The notes: generated by a model from the sequence alone, not told the origin. 12,241 nt of DNA from Candidatus Delongbacteria bacterium (GCA_022013635.1 JAKLPX010000408.1:1-12241); one strand, 5' to 3'. Counted from the first letter of the stretch, positions 1-8,305 are shown. Numbers and translations are program-made.

Positions 1-1960
1 AAAGTGATATTTTTTCAAGGAAATCATTTACCATGAAATACATGCCCGGTTTGAACTTTCCGTCATCAAAAGCGATCCTCGGAATAAGAAGAATATGCTC
101 AAAATCATTTGCATAATTAACTGAACTTTTCAAAAGGCTCATATCAGGCTCAAAAGCATAAGGTTGTGCCTTTATCTGATAATCTATATAATCAGTCTCT
201 GAAGGTTTAATTTCCTTTATATCTTTAATTGAAAATAAATTCGGTTTAATACCTTTATAATTCACATATACAAGCTCTCCGTCCTTCAATTCAGGAAAAA
301 AAGCCCCGCCTCTTACATTGGTAACCGCTGATTCCTCACATGTCTCAATGTTTTTTCTGTATATATTGAAGATACCGGTTTTGTCGCTTGAATAGTAAAC
401 AAATTTTCCGTCTTTTGAAAAAACCGGATCTCTGTTGTCATTTTCGTCGGAAACAATTTCAGTTTCCGTGCCCAAAGTGTCAACCGTCACTATATTCCTT
501 CCGAATGCAGGCGATGATTTATCAATTAAAATCTTCGAGCCTTCTTTATTCCAGTTCGGAAGATAAAATTGCGTTCCGTCGTTATAATCGGTCAGCTTTT
601 TTGCAGTTCCGGATTCGATTTCATAAAGATATAAATTTCTTGTTCCGTCAATTGAGGCTACGAAGGCGATTTTCTTTCCGTCGGGCGATACGGCCGGATT
701 AGCCGCTCTCAAGCCTTTAGTGATTTTCTCTTCCTTATCTTTTTCCAGATCGTAAACGAAAATATCCATAAATTGATTTCCGTAGATGCTGTAAGAATCC
801 TGCTTTGAAAAATAAATTGATTTACTGTCCGGAGTCCACGAATATGAAGAAAATAACACTGCAGGAACTATCATTTTGATTGAGTCGGTTTTCAGATCTT
901 TTATGTAGAGATTTCTTCTGTAATATGTAGCTTCGCCGGTATCTTTTGTTGATAAGAACGCTAAATATTTGCCGTCGGGAGAAAACTTGGGATGAGAATT
1001 CACAAAAGCGGAATCAGAAATATCCTTTCCTTCCAGTAAATTATCTTCAACATTTTTCGTTAATTCCGAATATCTGACCTTTTCTTCAGCTATCCAACTA
1101 TTGTATAATTCCTCCGCATCAACTCCTAATGCCCTTTTTACAGCCTGTTCAAATGTAAATGCAGACATCCTGCTCATTTCTTTTGTGATATTGTATAATG
1201 ACTCTTTGCCGTAAGTTTTATATATGTACTGAACGAAAGCAAATCCGGTATTATAAATTGTTTCAGCTTCATGAGAAGATTTATTGATAAAATCAAGCAG
1301 TTGCTCATACCTTAAAGTCTGACCGCTTAAAACTCTTTCTCTATGCACCATATCCCTGTTTGAATCCCAGAAATCATAATATAGAGTATCCAGTGCCTGG
1401 CTTTGTGCTATACCTTCTGCAAACCATGGCGGAATTATATTGAACGGCAAATTGGCTGAAGCTAATACATTCGGAAATCCGGTTAGCACATCTTCCCGTT
1501 TTTCTTCTTCATAACCTGTCCATTGAAAATAAATGCCCGGTATCAGCTGAGATGTTTTTCTTGATACCTGAAGTTGTATCATGTGAGTGAATTCATGGGT
1601 AAATACATTTGCGTACCAATTATGATTGCCTCTCAGTTCCGTATCGAAAGAAGGCGCCCACAAAGATACTTTATCGGTATAATAATATGCACCGCCGTTT
1701 GCGGTATCGTCAAAATCATTAATTATTATATGCAGCTTTTTTGGAGGTACATAGTTGTATAATTCTGTGATCGGCTTATATACTTTCTCGCCTACATCAG
1801 CAAACCTCAGCGTGCTTCTTTCTGTTCCGTTATGATAATGAAAGATAAAATGCTCAGTTTCGTAGGTTTTCCATACAAGTTCAGGATGATTGTATTGTCC
1901 CAGCATCTGACAAAAAGCCATTATCGGTAATAAAAATATTATTATATATAAATTTTTCAT
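1..1960 (-). CDS. Secreted peptidase MA-like (gluzincin) protein with TolB-type beta-propeller, 3' end outside the window
   Basis: This is a partial gene: 653 codons are open from the ATG at 1958-1960 to the left edge, with no stop. Residues 1-18 form a signal peptide. Residues 122-126 read HEFTH, and WFAEG at 179-183 supplies a downstream Glu (E182). This is the zinc-site pattern of peptidase MA-like gluzincins, so the enzyme may be active. From about residue 320 to 580 come repeated PD40/TolB-type blades, seen as SPDGKYLAFLS (327), TPDSKSIYFS (376), SPDGKKIAFV (425) and SKDGKFVYYSSD (515). The last residues (about 620-653) look like alternating beta-strands and may begin an outer-membrane barrel, as known for some proteins of this architecture; that part is inference. 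The start codon overlaps the stop of the upstream gene (TAATG), and GGTGA (minus strand, 1968-1972) lies 7 bases before it, so translation is probably coupled. The substrate is unknown. Confidence 0.85.
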   Translation of the reverse strand, partial: MKNLYIIIFLLPIMAFCQMLGQYNHPELVWKTYETEHFIFHYHNGTERSTLRFADVGEKVYKPITELYNYVPPKKLHIIINDFDDTANGGAYYYTDKVSLWAPSFDTELRGNHNWYANVFTHEFTHMIQLQVSRKTSQLIPGIYFQWTGYEEEKREDVLTGFPNVLASANLPFNIIPPWFAEGIAQSQALDTLYYDFWDSNRDMVHRERVLSGQTLRYEQLLDFINKSSHEAETIYNTGFAFVQYIYKTYGKESLYNITKEMSRMSAFTFEQAVKRALGVDAEELYNSWIAEEKVRYSELTKNVEDNLLEGKDISDSAFVNSHPKFSPDGKYLAFLSTKDTGEATYYRRNLYIKDLKTDSIKMIVPAVLFSSYSWTPDSKSIYFSKQDSYSIYGNQFMDIFVYDLEKDKEEKITKGLRAANPAVSPDGKKIAFVASIDGTRNLYLYEIESGTAKKLTDYNDGTQFYLPNWNKEGSKILIDKSSPAFGRNIVTVDTLGTETEIVSDENDNRDPVFSKDGKFVYYSSDKTGIFNIYRKNIETCEESAVTNVRGGAFFPELKDGELVYVNYKGIKPNLFSIKDIKEIKPSETDYIDYQIKAQPYAFEPDMSLLKSSVNYANDFEHILLIPRIAFDDGKFKPGMYFMVNDFLEKISL

Positions 1961-4845
1961 TATTTGATCACCGCGACTTTAACTATTTTTTTTTCTTCTG
2001 CTGTACCTGTATCAAAGCTAAGTACCGAATTGTAAATTCCTGAAGGAATATTTCTTACATTCCATACGAGCTCAGCATATTCACCAAATGAAGTAAAATT
2101 CTGATCCAGCGTCTCTACTTTGTTGCCGTTAATATCGTAAATATCAATTCCGACCTTGCACGGTTCATTTAAGAAAAATCTGAAATTCGTTTCGTTATCC
2201 CTGACCGGATTCGGCCAGTTATAAACATTTCCTGATACGATCGTAGTCGGTATGCAGTTTTCGATAGTATCCATGAGAACAACAACGCCTTTAATCCTGT
2301 CGAAATAATCGTCAAGAGTACCTGTTCCGATCTTATGATAAGTCAGAATTCCGTTTTCGCTGTGATTGTATAAAAATACCGAACCATCTACGCTCAATAG
2401 ACCCGAATTTTCCCCGAATCCGTTTATCGTTCTAACAGCTGTATTATCATAATCTCCGCCGGAAGAAATAACTGCATAATTTGAAGATGAATCAATGACA
2501 GCTATATTGCCGTCAAAAACAAAAGCTTTCGAAATATGCCCCAAATCTGTGTATAACGGAAATCCGTTCTCATAAATTCCGTTCTCATTTTTAAGGTTCA
2601 GAATATTTCCTTCAGCCGAATAACTCTCCAGTTTTTTGTCGTGGTCTGTATCCGTCCATACAAGTCTGATAGTTTGATCGTCAATAGGATAAGAGAAAAG
2701 TCTATGAGTTTTTTGATACCTGCCCTGATCGGTCAATATAAAAGTGTAGTTGACAGAGTTTTGAGGCATTGTTCTCGTTTCAGTTATATAAGGTAACTCA
2801 GATATGTCTATTGTAAACAATATCCCGTTATTTTCACCCTTAATAAAGACGGGCATATCACCGTCATCGGTAAGTACGGATAATTTCTCAGCGTTTTTAA
2901 ATTCATCGCTTATGCTTTCAAATGTGAAATCATCGTGAAGCTTATAAATTCCGTTATCTGCCGCGATAATCCTGTCAACAGGTTGCGATACTATTTTTGC
3001 CTGAACATCTATTGACTGAAACTCTCCGGAAGAAATATCTGTCACGAAAATTTTCGTTGAATCCGAACTAACCGTCATGACATCATTTCCGATCTGAACA
3101 GGCATAAATCCTGCTGATACAGAATCTGATAATGCGCCAAATAATACTGTATCTTGATCAATAATTTTATAATTGCCATTGCTGCCTACAAAATAATGTC
3201 TTATTTCATTATCAAAATAAGCCGGCAGATAAATTGATTTTCCGAGCCCGGGATCTAATGAGAAATATACTTCCGGTTCTTCGAACGAATATGTAAAAAA
3301 CATTTCTCTGCTGATCTGAGAAAATCCACTGAGTTTAATTCCGGTTTGAATTCCGTCATTGGTATCAGATCTGGGGTAAGATATGGAGCTGAATTCTACT
3401 CCTTTATTCAGACTTTGGTTCGCATAATCTGACCATACATCGTTTCCTGCAAAAAATGCGTCGTAATACCAGCCGAATTCAGTCCCGTAACCGTTGTCAA
3501 GAAGCCAATAGTCTTTGCCTATGTCAAACGACCCGTCGGCTTCTTCTAAATAAACACCTCTGTTTTTGTAATCATCGTTTACCTTATTATTTTCGATATT
3601 ATAATCTGTTGTTTTTCTTTTATCTATGTGCCATATCAATATTCCGCCTTTGTTTTTTGGAAGAATAGAGCCGTTATCAATATCGAAACCTAGAGGCAGT
3701 CCGAAATCATAATCGTTATCCTGAATCGAAACGAGAGTTTTAAAACCATTATCAACAATCTCTAAAGTGTCGTTACCGTATTTTGTGTAAAAAAACCTGA
3801 TTTTCAAACTATCTCTATCGTAACCGTAAATCTCACTCTTGCTCGAAGTGAAATTCTTGGGTGTCCTGTTCTCAACAAGCAGATATTCATCAGAGTTGAT
3901 ATCTATTTTATATAGTGAGTCGTTTGCATTTATAATGATATCTTTTCGAGGTGTTTCAAGTTTTTTGACACCTTGCCATCCTTTAAGTTCCTTTACCCAT
4001 GCAGAAACACCCGCAGGAACCATTCCTGAAAAATTCGCGGAACCCTGATCCATCAGTCCGAATCTTCCGATACAGCTTTTACCGTCATCCGACGAATAAA
4101 GATTAGGTATTCCGAATCTGTGAGCGAACATCAGACATGATATTCCTCCCATGCCCGCATAATACCAATTGCCGTCAAAGATCTGCCACTCGCATTCAGG
4201 CAATATTACGCAATTATCTATTACCGTTCCGTCGTGGGCAATGATTTCCTTTCCTGCAAGTTCTCCGGAAGACAGGAAAACTGAAGGAATATCAAACGGT
4301 GTCTGATCATAACCGGGATTGAATTCCTGACCCGATCCTGCGTGATATATCACGAATGTATTATAGCTTGAAAAATCTATCGACACGATATCTTTTATCT
4401 GCGACCATGAATCCGCGTAAAGCGAATCAAGTCTTTCCTCTAGAATGTCATTGCCGTTATTCGGATTGTAATACCACATCGGATGAGGAAGCGTCACGAT
4501 CATGTCCAAAACTGTTGAAGCCGATATCGTGGCATTGCCATTCGACTCTGCCTCAAAATAGTTTTTAACGAATTCAAGCTGATCTTCAAAATACTCTTTA
4601 TCGTGCGGTATTCCATCTATCAGCAGAGAGTCGGGATATTCCCCATCGAATTTTCCGTTTCCCGTAGTATAATCAAGATTGTCGGAAACAAATTCAACTC
4701 TTAAAGCCAGAATTTTCAGATCGTCTGATTTATCCGTCTGAACTGACTTTGAAAAATACTCCATTTCAAGATCTGTTTTTGAGAACAGAAACGAGATCGT
4801 TATAAAAATCGCAAATATGATGTATTTAAATTCAGTTTTTATCAT
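1960..4845 (-). CDS. Secreted M6-metallopeptidase-like protein with degenerate zinc site and T9SS-type C-terminal sorting domain
   Basis: This 961-residue protein begins with a hydrophobic signal peptide (about residues 1-22). Residues 45-520 resemble the M6 (immune inhibitor A-like) peptidase family: FGLMDQGS (262-269) with AW and GW downstream, YLLVENRTP (321-329), GILIWHID (401-408) and YLEEADGSFD (432-441) are family landmarks. The active-site helix reads LMFAHRFGIPNLY (238-250) where active members have HExxHxxGxPDLY. The first His, the catalytic Glu and the Asp ligand are replaced by Leu238, Met239 and Asn248; only His242 remains. It is therefore probably not a peptidase. Residues about 525-860 are beta-rich, possibly propeller-like. 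Residues 877-961 (starting WPNP, then IDIYDINGNKVETL and a PSGIY motif) match T9SS type A sorting domains or FlgD-Ig-like tails. The gene starts 20 bases after the porV-like stop with only a weak GAG as ribosome site, and ends in a TAATG overlap. The role may be binding, adhesion or scaffolding. Confidence 0.85.
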   Translation of the reverse strand: MIKTEFKYIIFAIFITISFLFSKTDLEMEYFSKSVQTDKSDDLKILALRVEFVSDNLDYTTGNGKFDGEYPDSLLIDGIPHDKEYFEDQLEFVKNYFEAESNGNATISASTVLDMIVTLPHPMWYYNPNNGNDILEERLDSLYADSWSQIKDIVSIDFSSYNTFVIYHAGSGQEFNPGYDQTPFDIPSVFLSSGELAGKEIIAHDGTVIDNCVILPECEWQIFDGNWYYAGMGGISCLMFAHRFGIPNLYSSDDGKSCIGRFGLMDQGSANFSGMVPAGVSAWVKELKGWQGVKKLETPRKDIIINANDSLYKIDINSDEYLLVENRTPKNFTSSKSEIYGYDRDSLKIRFFYTKYGNDTLEIVDNGFKTLVSIQDNDYDFGLPLGFDIDNGSILPKNKGGILIWHIDKRKTTDYNIENNKVNDDYKNRGVYLEEADGSFDIGKDYWLLDNGYGTEFGWYYDAFFAGNDVWSDYANQSLNKGVEFSSISYPRSDTNDGIQTGIKLSGFSQISREMFFTYSFEEPEVYFSLDPGLGKSIYLPAYFDNEIRHYFVGSNGNYKIIDQDTVLFGALSDSVSAGFMPVQIGNDVMTVSSDSTKIFVTDISSGEFQSIDVQAKIVSQPVDRIIAADNGIYKLHDDFTFESISDEFKNAEKLSVLTDDGDMPVFIKGENNGILFTIDISELPYITETRTMPQNSVNYTFILTDQGRYQKTHRLFSYPIDDQTIRLVWTDTDHDKKLESYSAEGNILNLKNENGIYENGFPLYTDLGHISKAFVFDGNIAVIDSSSNYAVISSGGDYDNTAVRTINGFGENSGLLSVDGSVFLYNHSENGILTYHKIGTGTLDDYFDRIKGVVVLMDTIENCIPTTIVSGNVYNWPNPVRDNETNFRFFLNEPCKVGIDIYDINGNKVETLDQNFTSFGEYAELVWNVRNIPSGIYNSVLSFDTGTAEEKKIVKVAVIK

Positions 4846-4865
4846 TAAAATCTCAACATTTATTG

Positions 4866-5954
4866 CTAGAATCCGACATTAAGAGAAAATCTCATTGTAT
4901 CTGTCAGAGGATGTCCTTCACCAGCATCAAGATATGAAAAGTCGAATATATAAGAATCGTATCTCAAGCTGGTTCCGTAAGTTGTAGCGCTGATCTTTCC
5001 CATATCGTCATTCCAGAATCCCATTCTCAACGATATCATTTTATTATACCAGTATTCAGTTCCAAAACCGTAAACCACATCATCTATACCGTCTGCGTCG
5101 GTCCATGATGTAAAAACAGCCTTATAGATCGGGTCGGTATAATTCCATTCGTCTGAAGTGTCAATCCCGTCTTCTCCTTCGTCTAAATCCTTGCCTCTTC
5201 TGACTAAAAGTTTCGTCATATCGCTTGTCAGCACAAGAGAATTAAAATCATCGTAAAACAAATAATATGCGAGTCCGAATCTCAGTGTCGTCGGAAGCGG
5301 ATCTGCCTGCTCAAAATCAATATAAGATATTTTCGGACCTAAATTAGTTATTGGCATCCCGATATCAAGGTCATAATCGGTTTGATATAGCATACCAAGG
5401 TCAAGAGCCATACTGTGACCTGTTCCAGAACCTTTTTCATTACCTGCGCCTGAATCTGACAAATGAGAATAAATGAATTTTGAATTCAATCCAATAAAAA
5501 GATTATCCGAAAGATCTGTTCCGTAAGATAAGGATACTGCTGTCTCATAAGTCCTAAATGTTCCCTCGGGCACACCTGATTCGCTCATTCTTTGCTGTTC
5601 CCCGAGATAAAAATATGTTATGTGTCCGCCTACTGTTCCCAAACCCGGTATTTCTTGCTTGTAAGCCATAAAATCATAATACATATCGTTAAGATTGAAC
5701 CCTGGCAGCCAGTTCACATGCATAAAAGTAAGCTCTCTGCCTGATTGTCTCGCCAGTCCGGCAGGATTCCACCATGAGGCAGTCGCATCATCGGCTATAG
5801 CAACAAAAGAATCGCCCATTCCGGTCGGTCTTGCTCCCGGTGTAATTGTCAGAAATATTACTCCTGCTTCAGACGGTCTGGCAAACGCAGAAGAAAATAT
5901 AAGAGTTATCATCAGCGTAATAATCATTTTCTTCGTACTTAGGATTAATTCCAT
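4866..5954 (-). CDS. PorV/PorQ-like outer-membrane beta-barrel protein
   Basis: The likely product has 362 residues. The N-terminus is a signal peptide ending near SSAFA. Then comes the signature stretch ITPGARPTGMGDSFVAIADD followed by ASWWNPAGLA, which is typical of PorV/UPF0164 family barrels. The rest is alternating amphipathic beta-strands rich in Tyr and Gly, and the chain ends in Phe, as expected for outer-membrane barrels. In T9SS, PorV is the outer-membrane protein that binds cargo C-terminal domains after translocation. The gene lies directly upstream of a protein with such a domain, which supports that role, but many FCB genomes carry several PorV paralogues, so a general barrel function is possible. 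I chose the ATG at 5952-5954 because GGAG lies 6 bases upstream; the ATG 12 bases earlier (5964-5966) has no such site and overlaps the GGAG itself. Confidence 0.85.
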   Translation of the reverse strand: MELILSTKKMIITLMITLIFSSAFARPSEAGVIFLTITPGARPTGMGDSFVAIADDATASWWNPAGLARQSGRELTFMHVNWLPGFNLNDMYYDFMAYKQEIPGLGTVGGHITYFYLGEQQRMSESGVPEGTFRTYETAVSLSYGTDLSDNLFIGLNSKFIYSHLSDSGAGNEKGSGTGHSMALDLGMLYQTDYDLDIGMPITNLGPKISYIDFEQADPLPTTLRFGLAYYLFYDDFNSLVLTSDMTKLLVRRGKDLDEGEDGIDTSDEWNYTDPIYKAVFTSWTDADGIDDVVYGFGTEYWYNKMISLRMGFWNDDMGKISATTYGTSLRYDSYIFDFSYLDAGEGHPLTDTMRFSLNVGF

Positions 5955-5960
5955 TTCAAT

Positions 5961-5964
5961 CTCC
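5961..5964 (-). promoter_or_regulatory. Ribosome binding site GGAG that decides the start of the PorV-like gene
   Basis: On the minus strand the sequence reads ATGGAGATTGAAATG. The GGAG sits 6 bases before the second ATG, a standard distance, while nothing purine-rich is correctly placed before the first ATG. This favours the start at 5954 over 5966. Confidence 0.6.
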
Positions 5965-6000
5965 ATTTCATTCGTTCATTAGGATAATTTCAACTATCTT

Positions 6001-6879
6001 TCATCTGCTTTGTTCAATTAACTGCAAATCAACAGCCTTTAGAATGTTTCCGATCAGCGCAGTGTGTGTCAACGGACTAACTCCCCCCGGCACTGGAGTG
6101 ATCGCTTTTACAAAATCCTTTACGCCTTCAAAATCAACATCGCCGACAAGCTTAATACTGCCGTCGGGATTTTTCATTTCGTTCATACCGACATCTATTA
6201 TGATCTGTTCTGAATTTGTAAAATCTTTTTTAATAAATAACGGAGACCCTATTGCAGCGACAATAATATCAGCCGATCTGCAAATATCTTTCAGATTTCT
6301 TGTTCTTGAGTGACAGACTGTTACCGTCGCGTCAACACCCTTCTGAATGAGCATATTCGCCAGCGGTTTACCAACAATATTAGATCTTCCGATTATGACG
6401 ACATGCTTTCCCGAAATATCTATCCCTGATTTTACAAGTATATCTTTACATGCCTGTGCTGTATTCGGAGTAAATGAATCGTCTCCCAATACTGTTTTTC
6501 CGGCGTTGTAAGGATTTACGCCGTCAATATCTTTTACAGGAGAAATTGAAGCCAATACTTTCCTTTCGTCAATGTTCTTCGAGAGAGGCAGCATGACGAT
6601 CAGACCGTGAATGCTTTTATTTGAATTGGCATTGCCTACTTCAATCAAGATGTCTTCAGTTGTTGCGCCGTAATCAAATCTTCTGATCTCACATTCTATT
6701 CCGGCTTTTTCGCAATTTTTTATTATCATCGAAGAATAAGTTTCTACAGCAGTATCGTTTGAGGCGATCATAATATTAATTTTGGTTATAATTCCGGCTT
6801 TCCTGAACTCATCGGTCCTTCTCCGAAAATCAGAATATAATACTTTCGCTATCGGATTGCCTTTTAATAATTCTGCCAA
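6001..6879 (-). CDS. folD: FolD-like methylenetetrahydrofolate dehydrogenase, cyclohydrolase residues altered
   Basis: This 292-residue cytoplasmic protein spans the whole FolD fold. FolD normally oxidises 5,10-methylene-THF to methenyl-THF with NAD(P)+ and hydrolyses that to 10-formyl-THF. Visible landmarks are LLKGNPIA near the N-terminus, KDIDGVNPYN (116-125), the nucleotide-binding IIGRSNIVGKP (162-172), IIIDVGMN (226-233) and TPVPGGVSPLT (261-271). The catalytic motif YxxxKxK reads YSSMIIK (48-54). Tyr48 is kept, but the lysine equivalent to E. coli Lys54 is Ile52, and the Gln of the VQLPLP motif (E. coli Gln98) is Met96. Asp119, equivalent to Asp121, is kept. Human enzyme studies tie the lysine to cyclohydrolase activity, so this may be a monofunctional dehydrogenase. 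The start is TTG, with AGGGA 4 bases upstream; the preceding gene's TAA is in the same frame 21 bases before it, and no ATG lies between. The first internal ATG comes too late. Confidence 0.9.
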   Translation of the reverse strand: MAELLKGNPIAKVLYSDFRRRTDEFRKAGIITKINIMIASNDTAVETYSSMIIKNCEKAGIECEIRRFDYGATTEDILIEVGNANSNKSIHGLIVMLPLSKNIDERKVLASISPVKDIDGVNPYNAGKTVLGDDSFTPNTAQACKDILVKSGIDISGKHVVIIGRSNIVGKPLANMLIQKGVDATVTVCHSRTRNLKDICRSADIIVAAIGSPLFIKKDFTNSEQIIIDVGMNEMKNPDGSIKLVGDVDFEGVKDFVKAITPVPGGVSPLTHTALIGNILKAVDLQLIEQSR

Positions 6880-6900
6880 ATCTTCCCTTGCGGTTTGAAT

Positions 6901-7395
6901 TTATTTTTCTATCTCAATGGATTGTATTACAATTTTCTCAATCGGTTTGTCCATTGGATTTTTGGGCGCATTTTCGATTTCATGCGCAACATCCATTCCT
7001 TCTGTCACTTTTCCGAAAACAGTATGTTTACCGTTCAGCCAGTCGCACCCGGATTTTCTTGTTACAATAAAAAATTGAGAACCGTTTGTGTCCGGTCCGG
7101 CATTCGCCATAGCTATTACGCCGTATTCAACTTTCGCCTTAAGCTTCCCGTCTCCGTCAAAACATTCGTCTTTAAAGTTATAACCCGGTCCGCCGGTTCC
7201 GTTCCCTAAAGGACAACCGGATTGGATCATAAAATCATTTATCACTCTGTGAAATATAACACCGTTATAAAAAGGCTTTTCGCCTGTTGCAAGCGAAACA
7301 AAATTATCCACGGTCTCCGGAGCAATTTCCGGCCACAGTTCAAGTTTCATATCACCTTTATCGGTTTTTAGAACCGCATTTATAGTTTTTGTCAT
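6901..7395 (-). CDS. Cytoplasmic cyclophilin-type peptidyl-prolyl cis-trans isomerase
   Basis: This 164-residue protein is a single cyclophilin domain without signal peptide, so it should act in the cytoplasm, speeding cis-trans isomerisation of X-Pro bonds. The active-site signature is complete: FHRVINDFMIQSG (48-60) carries the catalytic Arg50 and Gln58, [15 protein letters not shown] (96-110) carries the hydrophobic pocket Phe, and [14 protein letters not shown] (117-130) contains Trp119 and His124. These correspond to Arg55, Gln63, Phe113, Trp121 and His126 of human cyclophilin A. It is closely similar to the adjacent upstream lipoprotein cyclophilin, including the Cys in GCPLG and GCDWLNG, so the pair probably arose by tandem duplication. 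The start ATG has GGAAGG about 8 bases upstream. The folD-like gene begins 21 bases after the stop. Confidence 0.95.
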   Translation of the reverse strand: MTKTINAVLKTDKGDMKLELWPEIAPETVDNFVSLATGEKPFYNGVIFHRVINDFMIQSGCPLGNGTGGPGYNFKDECFDGDGKLKAKVEYGVIAMANAGPDTNGSQFFIVTRKSGCDWLNGKHTVFGKVTEGMDVAHEIENAPKNPMDKPIEKIVIQSIEIEK

Positions 7396-7435
7396 TTATT
7401 TATCCTTCCCTGTTTATTTTACCTTGCTTGAAAAT

Positions 7436-8290
7436 TTATTTCGGCGTTTCTACTCTTACTTTAAGCATTTTAACTTCCTGTTTCGGTTTATCCCGCTCGC
7501 CTTTTTCTACATCCTGAATTTTTAGAACAATGTCCATCCCTTCAATAACTTTTCCAAATATCGTATGTTTACCGTTAAGCCAGTCGCATCCTTCCTTTTT
7601 TGTTACAATGAAGAACTGAGAGCCGTTCGTATTCGGTCCTGAATTTGCCATAGCAATTGTTCCGTAACCTACCGGTGCTTTCAATTTGCCGGGTTTGCCG
7701 AACTTGCCTTTAAATCCTGTTTTCTCTATATAATACTCAATTGTGTTTTTCATAATCGGGGAACCGCTTTGTAATTTTGCGCAAGATTCAACAACATCTA
7801 CAATATCCTTATCGTGTTTTTCCTGAGGAGTATTTCTTAAGTATGTCATCAATATTTCCTCATATACTTTTCTCGCTGTTTCATCGTCTTTAATGACGCC
7901 TTTAATTTCTTCACCTATGCCTTCGTAAGTTTCGTCTTCAAATTGATAGCCCGGGCCTCCTGATCCTGTACCGAGCGGGCAACCGCCCTGTATCATGAAA
8001 TCCTTTATGACTCTGTGAAAAATCAGTCCGTCATAAAAAGGCTTTTTTATTTTCATTTTTGTTACGGGATCAGTCCATTCTTTTGTGCCGTTAGCCAGAC
8101 CAATAAAATTATCAACAGTCTTCGGAGCTGAATCTGGCCAAAGCTCAATTTTGATAATTCCCATGTTCGTTTCTAGTGTAGCAACCGGATTTCTTGTTTC
8201 AGTGGTGGGTGTTTGAATTTTATCTGTCGGTTTTTCTGCACACGAAAGAAACATTGTCGCTAAAACCATGATTGCGATCATCTTTTTCAT
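7436..8290 (-). CDS. Lipoprotein cyclophilin-type peptidyl-prolyl isomerase with an inserted helical segment
   Basis: The likely product has 284 residues. It opens with [17 protein letters not shown], a lipoprotein signal with a relaxed lipobox (FLSC, lipidated Cys17), as is common in FCB bacteria, so it should be anchored in the periplasm. The cyclophilin domain follows, with [27 protein letters not shown] and [13 protein letters not shown] all intact; it is expected to isomerise prolines in exported proteins. Compared with the cytoplasmic paralogue next door it has a longer loop before the PFYDG motif and an insertion of about 75 residues between the FEDE and KLKAP motifs (bases about 7688-7915). 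The insertion is charged and probably helical and contains one Cys. I chose the ATG at 8288-8290 because GAGGA lies 5 bases upstream; the ATG at 8300-8302 has no such site. It follows the FKBP gene by about 15 bases. Confidence 0.92.
   Translation of the reverse strand: MKKMIAIMVLATMFLSCAEKPTDKIQTPTTETRNPVATLETNMGIIKIELWPDSAPKTVDNFIGLANGTKEWTDPVTKMKIKKPFYDGLIFHRVIKDFMIQGGCPLGTGSGGPGYQFEDETYEGIGEEIKGVIKDDETARKVYEEILMTYLRNTPQEKHDKDIVDVVESCAKLQSGSPIMKNTIEYYIEKTGFKGKFGKPGKLKAPVGYGTIAMANSGPNTNGSQFFIVTKKEGCDWLNGKHTIFGKVIEGMDIVLKIQDVEKGERDKPKQEVKMLKVRVETPK
7688..7915 (-). other. Insertion of about 75 residues inside the lipoprotein cyclophilin
   Basis: Alignment by eye of the two neighbouring cyclophilins shows that the cytoplasmic copy passes from FKDE to KLKAK with 6-7 intervening residues, whereas this copy has about 80. 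The extra segment is rich in Lys, Glu and Asp, with helix-like stretches around [16 protein letters not shown] and [12 protein letters not shown]. No family was recognised. The boundaries are approximate. Confidence 0.7.
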
Positions 8291-8295
8291 ATTTT

Positions 8296-8300
8296 TCCTC
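8296..8300 (-). promoter_or_regulatory. Ribosome binding site GAGGA deciding the start of the lipoprotein cyclophilin
   Basis: The minus strand reads GAGGAAAAATATG. GAGGA is 5 bases before the ATG at 8288-8290, which also gives a compact lipoprotein signal peptide. The upstream ATG at 8300-8302 overlaps this site and has no purine-rich site of its own. Confidence 0.6.
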
Positions 8301-8305
8301 ATTTA

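Noticed and set aside
388..702. Plus-strand open frame of 104 codons, and a second of 62 codons at 1574-1762
   Set aside because: Both lie opposite the peptidase MA/TolB gene, whose 653 minus-strand codons have clear family motifs. The plus-strand translations show no recognisable domain and have unlikely compositions.
4230..4245. IIAHDGT (residues 201-207) of the M6-like protein as an alternative zinc motif
   Set aside because: It has a single His and no Glu at the HExxH spacing, so it does not replace the lost site.
3456..4568. Three plus-strand frames of about 70 codons opposite the M6-like gene
   Set aside because: They are antisense shadows with no ribosome site or recognisable domain, inside a well-supported gene.
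5695..5982. Plus-strand frame of 95 codons opposite the start of the PorV-like gene
   Set aside because: It overlaps a signal peptide and signature motif on the other strand and has no motif of its own.
6895..7209. Plus-strand frames of 60 and 104 codons opposite the cytoplasmic cyclophilin
   Set aside because: The minus strand encodes a complete cyclophilin signature here; the plus frames have no supporting features.
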